This document shows, in pieces, positions 35,926 to 47,540 of a stretch of 64,000 nucleotides of DNA (positions within the stretch are counted from its first letter, which is position 1; every line of letters begins with the position of its first letter). Source of the DNA: Cordia subcordata (taxonomy: Eukaryota > Streptophyta > Magnoliopsida > Boraginales > Cordiaceae); contig JAPTOF010000017.1 of the NCBI GenBank assembly GCA_028554755.1, positions 12,795,501-12,859,500 of the forward strand, given 5' to 3'. The notes below the pieces were generated by a model. The model ran no database searches, had not been told where the DNA came from, and worked only from the letters and a program-made list of their open reading frames with translations. Position numbers and translations under genes: made by a program.

Positions 35926-38359
35926 GACAAGAGATGCCAATAATTCTTCAAAACGTGTTTCACTTTCCGTTCACTTGTTTGACTTTAAATGCACGTGTTT
36001 GCTAGAATTGGAAAAGGCGAAACTCTTTGGTCTTGTGAAAGTATTACCTTGTTTTGAGTTGCAGCTATCATTGGTCCGATGAAATGCTTTGCTAAATTTT
36101 AATATGTGAAATGACTTAATTTGGTAACTAGTTAATTTTTAGTCATAAAAAACTAGCTTAATTCGCATAAAACAACTATGGAAAAATTTGAGGTGTTGGG
36201 TTATTGAGATTTCACAGAAAAAGAAAGACGTCTCTTATATATTTAGGTACTTCTCACTTTTCAGGTAACTTGTGTCAGATATTGGTGTTTTACTAACAAC
36301 AGAGTGCAGTTTAGTGGGAGAACCACTCACCTAAGATTGATAAATCTTGAGTTTGAGTCATCAATGAAAATAAATAGGAACAACTATTGATTTTTTTTTA
36401 AAAAAGAAATAAAAAAAGATATTGATTTTTTTTACTAGTGTAGCTCACATAAATGACATCTTTTATTTTAAAGTTGTAATGAAATTGGTCAACAATATTA
36501 TACCTCATATCTCGAGTACTCTATATGTCAACTCATAAATATTTTTTTGATATTATTATGAAGCATTACCATAACAATTTAGCATTTTAATACAAACATA
36601 CACGTAATAGAAGGCAAAAAGGTCAAACGCTCATAAAAGAATGGGCATAAACTGAAATTCATAATTGGCCCTTAAAACTCGAACATGCTCCAAATACAAT
36701 AGAGTGTAGTGCGATAATATTGATAATACTTTTGGTAGTTTGCAATTTAAGAATATTGAACTCCATAATTTACGAAGATGGTGTGGAAAAGTCCACAGGA
36801 TGTGTATGATTTAAGCATTACATGAAGTCATACGGCCTGTGATAGATACAGCGGCGGAGACAAAAATTGAAGGTTTGGGGACTAAAATTAATTAAGAATA
36901 TCAATGATATTAAATATTTCTAATTATAACGAAGTATAATATACTATGTAGTAAAAAAGGTGAGATATGTAAATGGAAGTTAACTAATTAAATTAGTAAA
37001 TTTGGACTCACCTTAATAGGAAAATTATTATTTATCATTTTTATATCAACGCTTTTGAAAAACTTTCTAAGGTTCTAAGGGCCCGTTTGGATCCGCTCAT
37101 GAAAAACCCTTTTTAGTGCTTGAACAAAAATATATTTTTTTTAAAAGAGTTTTATCTATTCCAAACATTGACTAAAAAAGAAAAGTATTTTTTCAATTAA
37201 AAAGTACTTTAAAACTAATCAAAAGATGTCTTATATAGAAACTTTAAAATGTCTTAACCAAAATATATCTTATATAGAAGCTCTAAAATCGACTAATAGA
37301 AAAATCAATAAATTAAACATGCTTAAAATTTTATCCGCTAAATTAAATTACCCATCCATTACAAAAGCTTGACAACTTCAATATGATTTTAAATAGCTAA
37401 AAACTCACTAATCTTGGAACTAATTCATAGGTGCAGTCCATCCGTTAGACTTCACACACTAGACTATATAAACAAATATAACAAGCATGTGAGTGGAAAA
37501 ATATTAGTTTAATATTTCTGGAAAGACCCCACCGTATCCCTGTGTTAGTTCGCAACTTCATTCCTCTCAAACCTGGGGCAAGAATAACCTCCTTTGGTTG
37601 AAGCAAAAGCCGAGCAGGACTGCTTTCACGTGCTTTCTGGAAGAATTGGTTTCAGGAATAAAGATAAACTTGATGAAAAGTTATATCTTAGCAGTAGGGG
37701 AAGTGATCAACACAAAGGAACTCACGGTGGATTTTTGGCTTAAGCCATTAGGTGTAGGCACTTTCTAAAGGTGGAATCTTGTAGTTACTTGGCTAGCTAT
37801 TGACCTAATTAGGAACGTTTCAGTCAAGGTTGTCGAATTTAGAGGCCCTTTCTTTCACAAATATTACTAGAGTAATTCAAAAGTTTTATACTAAAAAAAT
37901 TAAAAAAATAATTCGACAAATATTTGAAATAAATTATCTTAGTCATTATATTGGTGAAATGTTAACTTATTAACAACAAAAAAATATAAGAAAAAATTAT
38001 ATATAAAATTAATAAATTAAATATAATGAAATTTTCTATTTAAGATTAATGTGTTAGTTTAGAATATAAGATCCAGCAAACAAACAAAAAAATTTAGGGG
38101 GGCCAAACTATTTTTTTTTCTTTTTGCTCTTTAAATATAATACACGTATATATACAAAAAAAAAAAATTCATGGGGCTTGGGGGGCTAGCTCCCCCTAGT
38201 CCCCCCTTGCTCGTCTTTGGATAGGTGAAGCCATGACTAAATTGATTAATGTGATTAGTCCATTCTCCTATTCCTAAAAAGACAAGATTCTCCTATTCCT
38301 AAAAAAACAAGACTTTTCCGTTTTTGTGAAATGTTATCTTCCTTCCCATTAGTTACCGA
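35926..38359. other. Intergenic, TE debris
   Basis: No gene seen. A possible Harbinger/MITE left end (GGGCCCGTTTGGATCC) occurs at 37079 without an obvious partner. Bases 36850-36900 and 38160-38215 read like the two ends of a repeat (GGCGGAGACAAAA... and ...GGGGGGCTAGCTCCCCC), unproven. Confidence 0.4.
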
Positions 38360-39540
38360 CTACGTTAGTATTTGGCCAAATAAAATTAATTAAATCAGTC
38401 AACAACAAAATAAACTATTTTCTTCTTTATCATACAAATGAATACTAGAGTGTTGAATCACAGAGAATCGAGATTGTTATTAGAAATGGAAAAATAAAAT
38501 AAAATAAAATAAACTGCAAATAAAAAAAAACTAAAAATCTAAAATAACTAAATTAAATATCAAGAGAAAGAGAATTAATGAATTAAACTAAATTAAAAAA
38601 TTAATAAATTAAATTAACAAAAAATGCATAAATCAACCACAAAAAATTAAGAAAATTAAATCGATGGGATTACGTGGTTCAAGGTGATAGCTAACTACAT
38701 TCTCTTATTCATGTTTGTCAGTTAAGCACATGGGATTAGATTGGAAGCTGTAATTCACCTAGGTTAATTAATTAAAGTTGTGGAGGCATAATATATTTTA
38801 TTGGCTTAAATTATCTCTCACTTTCTTTAATTAATTAATTAATTTAACAAGTCCTAAAGAGTTAATTAATACTACAAATGCGGAGGCTATCTTAGTGGCA
38901 TAACCTATCTCAATCCTGAATCAATTAATTAATTTTAGTCCCGCCAATTAAACTCTATTCATACCCACAAAAATATTCAAGATTTTTAAATGGCAAAAAG
39001 TATAAATTATTGATTAATGAAAATTAACTACAAACATAATAATGCTAATCAAGAATTCAATAGCCATAAGTACAAATATGAATAAATTAAATAAATCCCA
39101 AAGTATTTGAAACATGAATAAAAAATTCCTAACTATCGTCCCAATCATGAGGATTTACTTCATAACTCAATTTAAAGAAAAAATTGAAAAAGAATTAGGT
39201 AAAGAAAAACTCAACGAATTATTTGTAGACAAATAAACTTTAAATTTTAAACAAAAGAAAAAAGGGGGCTGTGTGCAACCTTTTGAATAATACAAGAGAA
39301 CTAGAGGTTACATTTGATAAGATAAGAGATAAGTAGCTACTTAAATCAACCATAGGAGAATAACATTCTCTCCCCTTCTTTCATTCTTCTTCTTTTATTT
39401 TTTTTAAAATTTTTATTTTTGGTTAACCCCCCTTACCCTCATAAGATTTGAACCTAAGACTTCATGTTTTAGGGGGAAAAGAGTTTCAACCACTTGAATT
39501 ATCCCCTAATCTACCATTCTTTCATTCTCTTATAACAAGA
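38360..39540. mobile_element. Probable non-coding LTR-retroelement relic
   Basis: An A-rich segment with phrases seen in large retrotransposon derivatives (GAATCACAGAGAATCGAG near 38456, TCGTCCCAATCATGAGGA near 39137) and no coding domain. No paired LTRs or target duplication were identified. Confidence 0.3.
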
Positions 39541-40347
39541 AAATTGCCTTAAGCAAGATCGAATTATACTATATTAACTTTAAGGTCACAGATCGCATGG
39601 TATACAAACGCAACTCGCGCATCACGCAAGGGTCAAACACACTTGGGATGAATAAGTTTGAAGAAGATATATTAGGTTAACAAGTCCGTGGAAATTGGAG
39701 TAAAGGATAAAATAGGTTGTTTAACCTCTTCGAAGCAAATAAGTAAATTTCTGTGGGCTAGAAAAGTTTGCTTAAGATGTACCAAAATTTTTGGTCAAAT
39801 ATTTTGAAAAAATTTAAGTCAAGATAGGGACACATACATTGCACGTTGTTGATAAATCAGGCAAAGCTAATAATTCCTCACTTTTAGCTTTGGAAAAAAG
39901 CTTCTGCGATAGATGAGAAAGAACGTTAGAAAAAATGCGCTGACAAGGTTACCCAATTAGAAAAAAAAAAAACTTTCCTTTTTTTTTCTTTCACCCTCCA
40001 CCGTTAAACACTCTCTCTCTGTTCCCCTCCCTCTTGTTGCAGCTGCTATCCAAGATTGCAAATTCCGCCAAAATTGAAAGCAATGTGCATAGAATTTGAA
40101 GTGGTCCAACATTTATTCTGCCATCTCGTATCTAAAGACTTGTCTTCAATCTTTTCCTACAAATAGAGGGATTTGGATGAAGCGGACCATCCTGAAATAG
40201 CAAAAGCAGCAAGCATTTAGAGAATAAAATAGGTTTCTCCTGATAGGGTTTTCTAAGGTCGACGAGACAAAGTAATATTAATCCTATATTCCCCTCCCTC
40301 CAATTTAGTCCAATATTCATATACAATTAATTACATACAACCACAAA
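39541..40347 (+). promoter_or_regulatory. Upstream region of the terpene synthase
   Basis: Bases 39885-40030 resemble the 5' end of the Harbinger element near 31140-31250 (GCGATAGATGAGAAAGA) in the same orientation, suggesting an old fragment. A TATA-like CTACAAATAGA lies at about 40158-40168, some 180 bp before the ATG. A pyrimidine-rich leader follows. The promoter call is tentative. Confidence 0.4.
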
Positions 40348-43300
40348 ATGGATATTCATTTTCAACGTGCTTGTGATTCTGACGTTGCTCGCCGCTCTGC
40401 CAATTTTCATCCAAGCATTTGGCGAGATTATTTCCTTGCTTATGATTCTGACCTCACGGTGAATTGAATATTATTTTTTATAACTTCTTGTTACATTTCA
40501 TCGAACTTCTAGAACAATATTTATATATGAGTAAATTAAGTTGCCAGAGTACTGATATGCCAAAGTTTTTCTTTTTTCCCCTTTGGCAGAAAGTTGATAC
40601 TCGTGAAGAAGAACTTCTTCAACTACTAAAAGGGGAGGTAAAGAAGATGCTAGTATTAGCACCTGACGGGTCCTTGCAAAAACTAAACTTGATTGATACA
40701 ATCCAACGTCTAGGGGTGGCTTACCATTTTGAGAAAGAGATTGAAGCATCATTAGGTTATGCATACGATACCTATAACGAATTCATTAAAGAAGACGGCA
40801 ATGACGACCTCTATGGTGTTGCACTTCGTTTCCGCTTACTTAGACAACAAGGGTATCGTGTCTCCTCTGGTAAGTGATTCAATAATGCTTAATTTGTTAT
40901 GCGTCTGAGCCCAAACCTAATCCAGGCTCGCGAGTGGGACAATATATTTATTATCATTTCCTTCATTCTAATCCTATATATCCGACTTTTTGAAACCATA
41001 AAAACATTAATCTCCATGGCTTTTGGTTGTTGCATTACGTAGACGTGTTCAACAGATTTAAGGACCAGGAAGGGAAATTCAACACATATCTTACAAGCAG
41101 GGTGGATGGACTCTTAGGCTTGTACGAGGCTGCTCACTTTAGAGTGCATGGAGAAGATATTCTCGAAGAAGCACTTACGTTGACTACCACTCACCTGGAG
41201 TCAATGTTGCCCAACTTGAAACATTCCCACCTTGCGGCACAAGTCAACCAAGCTTTGAATTTGCCGATCCAAAAATCATTGGCAAGGCTGAGTGCGAAGG
41301 CTTACATATCAATTCACGAAGAAGATAATTTGCATAATGAGTTACTACTCAAATTTGCAAAATTGGATTTCAATATATTGCAAAAGATGCATCAAAGAGA
41401 AATAAGCGATATTACACGGTAAAGTTGTGCTCTAAGTTGCATTTGCATTGTTGTACATATAACTACATACAGGAGCATCATTAAATAAAGGATTTTTTGC
41501 TGATGAACCTTTTATGTTATAGTGAAATTACATCGTTAGTCCTTGTATTCTTAAAATTTTTTATTTATCCCCTTGTACTTTTTCAAAACTTGCAAATGCA
41601 CCTCAACTATAATTTTTCTGTTAAATCATTAACAGATTTTGTAAAATATCTATTTCGCGACTATTATATTTTAGTAAAAGTCTATTTTGCTATTATTTTA
41701 TTTTAAAAAGTATATAAAAATAAAAGATAAAAAATAAAAAGAAGAAGAAAGATTGTCTTCTTCATCAGGCCAAAACACCCCACCCTTGCCGCCGCCGCCA
41801 CCCCCCCCCCCCAAGCACCATCATCTCTCTTTTTTTTGCCTTTTTTTTTCAGAGAAAGATTTAATATTTTTTTTTAAATATGATGAATCAATTAAAAAAA
41901 ATTGACGCAGGGGGTATAGAATAGAGAAGAAGAGAATTCTTGTTGGCGGTGGAGGGCATGATGGTGGTGATGCAGGCTGCTAGTGGGGGTGGGGGTTGGT
42001 GATTTTAAATTTTTATTTAAAAATATGATGAATCAATTAGAATTAGAAAAATAAATGCACGCGGTATAGATCGGAGTAGAAAAGGTTTCTTGTTGTGGGT
42101 CAACGGTGGAGGGCATGGTGGTGATGGTGGGGGTGGATGGGATGGTGGTGGTGGGGCTGTTGGTAGGGGTGAGGTGGTGATTTTAACTTTTTTTTTTTTA
42201 GCAATATGATTAATCAACTAAAAAAATAAATATAGGGGATATATGTGCAATTAATGGCCAAAAACAAAGCTTACTCTTATTTTTGGAGCATGTAAAATAC
42301 TTCCCATTAAAATGGATGAAAATTTTGACGAAATGAGTATTCATGCAAGTTATGAAAAAGTACAAGGGAATAAGTAAAGAGTTTTGAGAACACATGGATC
42401 AACGTCGTAGTTTCAATATAACATGGGAGGTCCATTCGCAAAAAACCCTTAAATAAAAAATCTCTACGTTGCATTTGCATTGTTATACATATAACTACAT
42501 ACAGGAGCATCATTAAATAAAAAATAAATAAAAGGGCTTAAAGAAAATTAAACTAGTTTCTTAATTTTGATGAACTCTATGATTCTTTTATTTATAGGTG
42601 GTGGAAAGGTTTGGACGTTGCAACAAAATTACCTTTCGCAAGAGACAGAATTGTGGAATTGTACTTTTGGATATTGGCAGTTTATTTCGAGCCCTACTTT
42701 TCCTTGGCAAGGAGGATTCTAACCAAAATAATTAGCATGGCATCTATTATGGATGATATTTATGATGCATACGGAACTTTTGATGAACTTCAACTTTTGA
42801 CAGATGCGATAGAAAGGTAAACCCAAAATTGGAGACAAAATCAAGTTCCAAATTATAGTTATAAGTCATTAAGTCCTTATCAACCTATGAAAATTTTCTT
42901 ATAAGGAAAAAGTGCATTTCAGCTCCCACTAGTTTGTTAAAATCGCATAAAATCCTATGTGTTTCAAAACTCAACTAATGCCACCATCCTACGAAGAATG
43001 TTACATAAAACCCCTAATTTTTGCAGTAGTTGTGTAACATTTGCTACAGCATAAGGTTCTCAGTGACATTCTTTATAACATAATAAGTGAGTATTAGCTA
43101 GTTTTAAAACATTAAGCTGATTTTTTACAATTTACACGATAAAATGTTTTTTATAGGTCCTCATTTGATTATGAAATTATGATTAGTTAATGTGAATTTA
43201 AATAAATCTCATATGGAAATTAAATCATCATATGCAGGTGGGATGTTACAGCCCTAGATCAGCTCCCTTCTTACATGCAACATTTTTATAGTGCTCTTTT

Positions 43301-44518
43301 AGATGTTTATAGTAAAGCTGAACAAGAACTGGAAAAGCAAGGCAAATCATACAGCATACACTATGCCAAAGCAGAGGTAAGCCTCATATTGTCCAGATGA
43401 TACATCAATTAGTTCACATATACTAGTAACAAAAAGAATATATATTTGATTTATTTTTCATATAATTAATTAACAGATGAAGAAACTGGCCAAAGGATAT
43501 TTTGAAGAGGCTCGATGGTTTCACAAAAGCTATAATATTCCAAGTTTTGATGAATATATGAAGGTTGCACTTGTAACTTCTGGTTACATGATGCTCTCAA
43601 CAGCTGCTTACCTTGGCATGGGAGAGATGGTAACTAAAGATGCTTTTGATTGGGTCACCAGTGAACCTTTAATTATTAAAGCTTCTGCAGTAATTGGTAG
43701 ATTATCTGACGACTTGGTGGGACACGAGGTAATTAATAAGACATTGTAATTGAATAAAAATAATTTTTTTTATTTAATGTATCATATTACTAGTTTCAGG
43801 GGCGAAGCTACATATTAAGAAAGGGGTAATTGCCCCCTTACTTTTTAGATGTAGTATGAAAAAAAAAGTATTTTAAAAATAAAAAGATTCAGATCCCCCA
43901 AACCAAATGTAATTTTGCCCCCCTTCATTCAAAAGAGAAAAATTATGTTAGTCTAATTATCACTATTATAATTTTGTTCTCACATAATTAAAAAAATTAT
44001 GTTACCCTAATTATAACTATTATAATTTTGCTCCCATTAACTTAAAATTTTGACTTCGCCCCTAACGAGTTTGAACATATATCATTGGCTCACTAGCTGC
44101 AAGAAGGAACACGAAAATTGGCGGCCGTTATTCAGCAATGATTTTTATATACCGTCTATTTCCATTTCTTTTTGTAGTGGCTTTAATTAACACAAAGCCT
44201 CTAAATCAACATATATACATGCAGTTTGAGCAAGAAAGGGGACATGTAGCTTCAGCGGTCGAATGTTTTATGAATCAGTATGGTGTCTTGAAACAAGATG
44301 CTTACTTTGAGTTTCACAAACAAGTTTCAGATGCATGGAAAGATATAAATGCAGAATGTCTTCGTCCGTGTGCTGTACCAATGCCTCTTCTCATGCCAAT
44401 TCTCAATCTTGCACGTGTCATAAATCTATTATACAAAGATGAAGATGGGTATACACATTCCAAAGGCAAAGTTAAAAACTTCATTGCCTCTGTGCTCGTA
44501 GATCCTGTGATTATATAA
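40348..44518 (+). CDS. Sesquiterpene synthase, TPS-a type (intact)
   Basis: Seven exons: 40348-40458, 40590-40869, 41043-41418, 42598-42816, 43238-43376, 43477-43728, 44225-44518. All junctions are GT-AG and keep frame, giving 556 aa. Seven exons, this length and no plastid transit peptide fit a cytosolic TPS-a enzyme converting farnesyl diphosphate to a sesquiterpene. Motifs: RRx8W ([11 protein letters not shown], 15-25), RDR (271-273), DDIYD (308-312, first Mg2+ site), and the second metal motif DDLVGHEFE (453-461) with Gly457 where Ser/Thr is usual, a variant known in sesquiterpene synthases. The C-terminus ends VLVDPVII, a normal TPS-a end. Germacrene, cadinene or eudesmane-type product cannot be told from sequence. 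P450s on both sides make it the likely scaffold-forming step of the locus. Confidence 0.94.
41490..42448. mobile_element. MULE-type element in TPS intron 3
   Basis: A perfect 9-bp duplication TTAAATAAA (41481-41489 and 42449-42457) flanks ends that are long inverted repeats: GGATTTTTTGCTGATG..CC on the left and GGGTTTTTTGCGAATGGACC on the reversed right, matching for over 100 bp. The interior has about three copies of a unit with AAATATGATGAATCAATTA and GGTGGTGATGG-rich DNA. No transposase. Splice sites of the host intron are untouched. Outside it, a block of about 60 bp (41430-41489 and 42464-42525) is also duplicated. Confidence 0.82.
43797..44064. mobile_element. hAT-like MITE in TPS intron 6
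   Basis: Inverted ends CAGGGGCGAAGCTA and (reversed) TAGGGGCGAAGTCA with an 8-bp, one-mismatch duplication ACTAGTTT/ACGAGTTT (43789-43796 and 44065-44072). It is 268 bp, non-coding and G/C-tract rich at the ends. Intron 6 splice sites are intact. Confidence 0.7.
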
Positions 44519-47262
44519 ATAAAATTGTTCGGGTATATATTTGTATGCGTGCATATGCACAACTACGTATTTATCATAAAATAATGTTAGATTTTGTCCC
44601 TATCGTTTCTAAAGATAGATGCTTTGATTTGTGGAAGTTCTCTTTACAGTGTGTTTGGAACAAATGAATCTCATTTGATTTTATGGGATTCATTTGCAAA
44701 TCTATTTTTTTTTATTTTTTATATTTGATATATGCTTTTTTATATTAGATATTGTACCTGTAATTTCTAAATGTAAACCAATTACCATCTTCATTAACTG
44801 AAAACAATTATCAGTCGATCGTTGTATCCTGCCGCACAAATTTCCCATGCAGCAAAGATAAGAAATGGCAAATACACAGTGCACGTCTGCTTAATTAGAG
44901 GAAAGGGAAATTCAATGGTACAAGATATATGCATGAAATGGATACAAAAACAAAGTAGCATATGAAATATAACTTAGTACTGGAAGTGTCTCTTGAAGCC
45001 CATTTCTCGATTCTTGTTTTTCCTCTGTTCATATCAGAGGTTGTCTGAGGTCTCATATGATATGATACTAAAAGTTTCAAACTAAATAAGCATAAGTTGT
45101 CACGCACAATAATTAAATAAACTAATATTCTCTTTACAAGTTTAAACCTTTAGAGGACGTGATAACTCTAATATTGTATCAAAAACCTTGGGTCATGAGT
45201 TCGAATTTGACCACCACACAAAATATTAAAATTGTTCACGTGTAAGACTCTAAACAAATCACTTTTGCTTATGAAAGAACGTGTTAGGCACAATAATTAA
45301 ATAAACTAAGATCCTCTCTACAAGTTTAAACTTTTGAATGAGGTGGTAACTCTAATACTATCTTCGGTAGCAACTCTCTGGTTATCATGATGACAAAGTA
45401 AATTGCGCAATTTAAAAGGAGAAGAAAAATCACTTGATTACGCGCGGAAATAGCTAACCCTTAAACAAGAACATGCCCCTAGGCAATTCCAATTTAATTA
45501 AATAAAATGTTAACCAGCTCCGGCAAAGAGATAGGAAGAAAGAATATGCAGAAAATAGGAGTGCACAATGGTGAAGAATTTTAATTGGGCAATCTCAAGC
45601 TCTCCTACAGGCCTTGTTAAGATGAATGATGTTGTTGTAATAATTTCTTTCAATTGATTAAACATTCCTCAACACCGCCATCCAACCTTCAAAATCATTC
45701 TAACTCATGCTAATGCCATTTAAAAACAAAGACTTTGAATCTCAATGAAATTATGTCACTAATCAAACAATGTTAAATTAAAAGTTAACAGATCTAAATC
45801 TAACACGTATACAATAGCATCCTTCCTCGAACTCAGATGCATGTATCCAAATGCAACCTTATATTCCAACCAAGTTAAATTTCAAATCTTTTTCCCAATA
45901 CAAAGAGAAACACAACAAGAGCGAATCGCCTTCAAGAATTAAGTAAAACGTAAGCAGCACAAAGTCATACATATGTTTGAAAGTGACTTGAATTTTCCAA
46001 GCCAATTTGGATGAATTAGGATCTTCTCATATCAAATGTTCTCTTATATAGATATGAGAGAAATCTTAAACATTCATGTAAGAAGCATACAAGCTCAGTC
46101 ACTCATGAATTCAAGTTCTAAAAAAGTATAATCTTTTAAAATACTTTTTTCCCTTCCAATGCTCACTTTTTATGGGATTTGAATTTGATGAGTGGCTAAA
46201 ATGATATTTTATTAAGATTTCTCTCTCCTATAAATAAAAGAGAACTTTTAATATGAGAATATCTTAATCCCACCCAGTGTCCACAAAAAAAGAATGTTTT
46301 AATATTTTTATTTCAATGGTCAGATGATAAAATATAGACACATTTTATAAACTTTAATTATTGGTGAATTTTGAAAACTAATATTATTTTACAAATGATA
46401 AATCTATAGTAATTGATATAAGTTTTAAGTTAGAAAAATAAAATTAAAAAATTGACCTGGGAAAACCAAAAAAAAAAAGGAAGATTAATTAAAAAATAAA
46501 TAACATATTTATTAAAATTTAAGTCATTATTGGAGAAAAATTTGATGGAATTAGGACCTCTAGTAGACATACATACACACACACACACACAACACATACA
46601 TATATACATATATTTTTGTATGTAAGGATAAAATATAAATATTTTTGTAAAATTTAACCATTGGTAAGTTTTCATTACTAACTAATGTTTTCATGAGAGA
46701 TTTATAAAAAAAATAAATAGAATATTTGAATTGAGAAAGAAAAATTAGAAAAGAATATGTATATGAAAATATTTTTGCATAATAGAAGGAGATAGACTTG
46801 AAGTCTTTAGAAGAAAAAAAGTTGGGCATGAGGTCATGTGCCATATATAGAATCAGTATAAACATTACTTTATAATATATATATATATATATATATCACA
46901 TTGTTATAGTGTCCTTCCGATCGAGTACCATGCCATTGCAATATTACAGCAAGAGAAATTCATGATGGTTCGCCTTCTTTGATGCCTGCCACTTAGAAGT
47001 TCGGCCCACTTTAAGAAGAGGGGAGGTAAGTTTGTAATTTTGTGGTAACATCCTTCAGTTGATATCTACCAATTTTAAATTTCAGTTATCAATTGAGGGA
47101 TAAATGAGAACCATTATTAATTCTCTTATTCTAAGAAACAAAGTTCTTGCACTTTTCTCTCTATTTTATTTCTACTCAAAATTATGAAAAGTCCATATAA
47201 CAACATCATCCCTGGCCTAGCCTGCACAAAAAGAAAAAGAAAAAAAAAAAAAAAGAATCATC
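44519..47262. other. Intergenic downstream of terpene synthase
   Basis: No gene seen. Bases 45110-45250 and 45289-45370 are diverged direct repeats (CTCTACAAGTTTAAAC..., GAGTTCGAATTTGACC). An (AC)n tract lies at 46568-46592 and (AT)n at 46877-46897. Bases 46320-46440 and 46620-46750 are weak direct repeats. Confidence 0.45.
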
Positions 47263-47267
47263 CCTTT

Positions 47268-47425
47268 TGTAACAACCCAGACCCAGCTACTGGCCTGCCA
47301 CCACATTTGAGCCTAACCAATTGACCCAAAATGCTTAAGCCGGTGATAACAATAGTAGTGAACCCAAGTCATTATAAAGTGCACACAAATCTCACAAAGA
47401 ACCGATGTAGGATGGGGACGTTACA
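47268..47425 (-). repeat. Short 3' LTR (about 157 bp)
   Basis: The left member of the pair, preceded by target duplication CCTTT and adjoined inside by a polypurine tract on the minus strand. Confidence 0.78.
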
Positions 47426-47540
47426 AACTCTTCCCTTTAAGGACGCGACGTCCTCGTCGCGGCCCAAACACAATAACAGAACCACAGCCCAGAACCCCAG
47501 GCAGCGTGGAATCTGCCCAGAGCCTGCTCTGATACCACTT

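Noticed and set aside
36850..38215. Single large transposon bounded by GGCGGAG... and ...CTCCCCC
   Set aside because: Ends are not convincing inverted repeats and no target duplication was seen.
42017..42217. Proline-rich minus-strand open frame
   Set aside because: Arises from GGTGG repeats of the intronic MULE.
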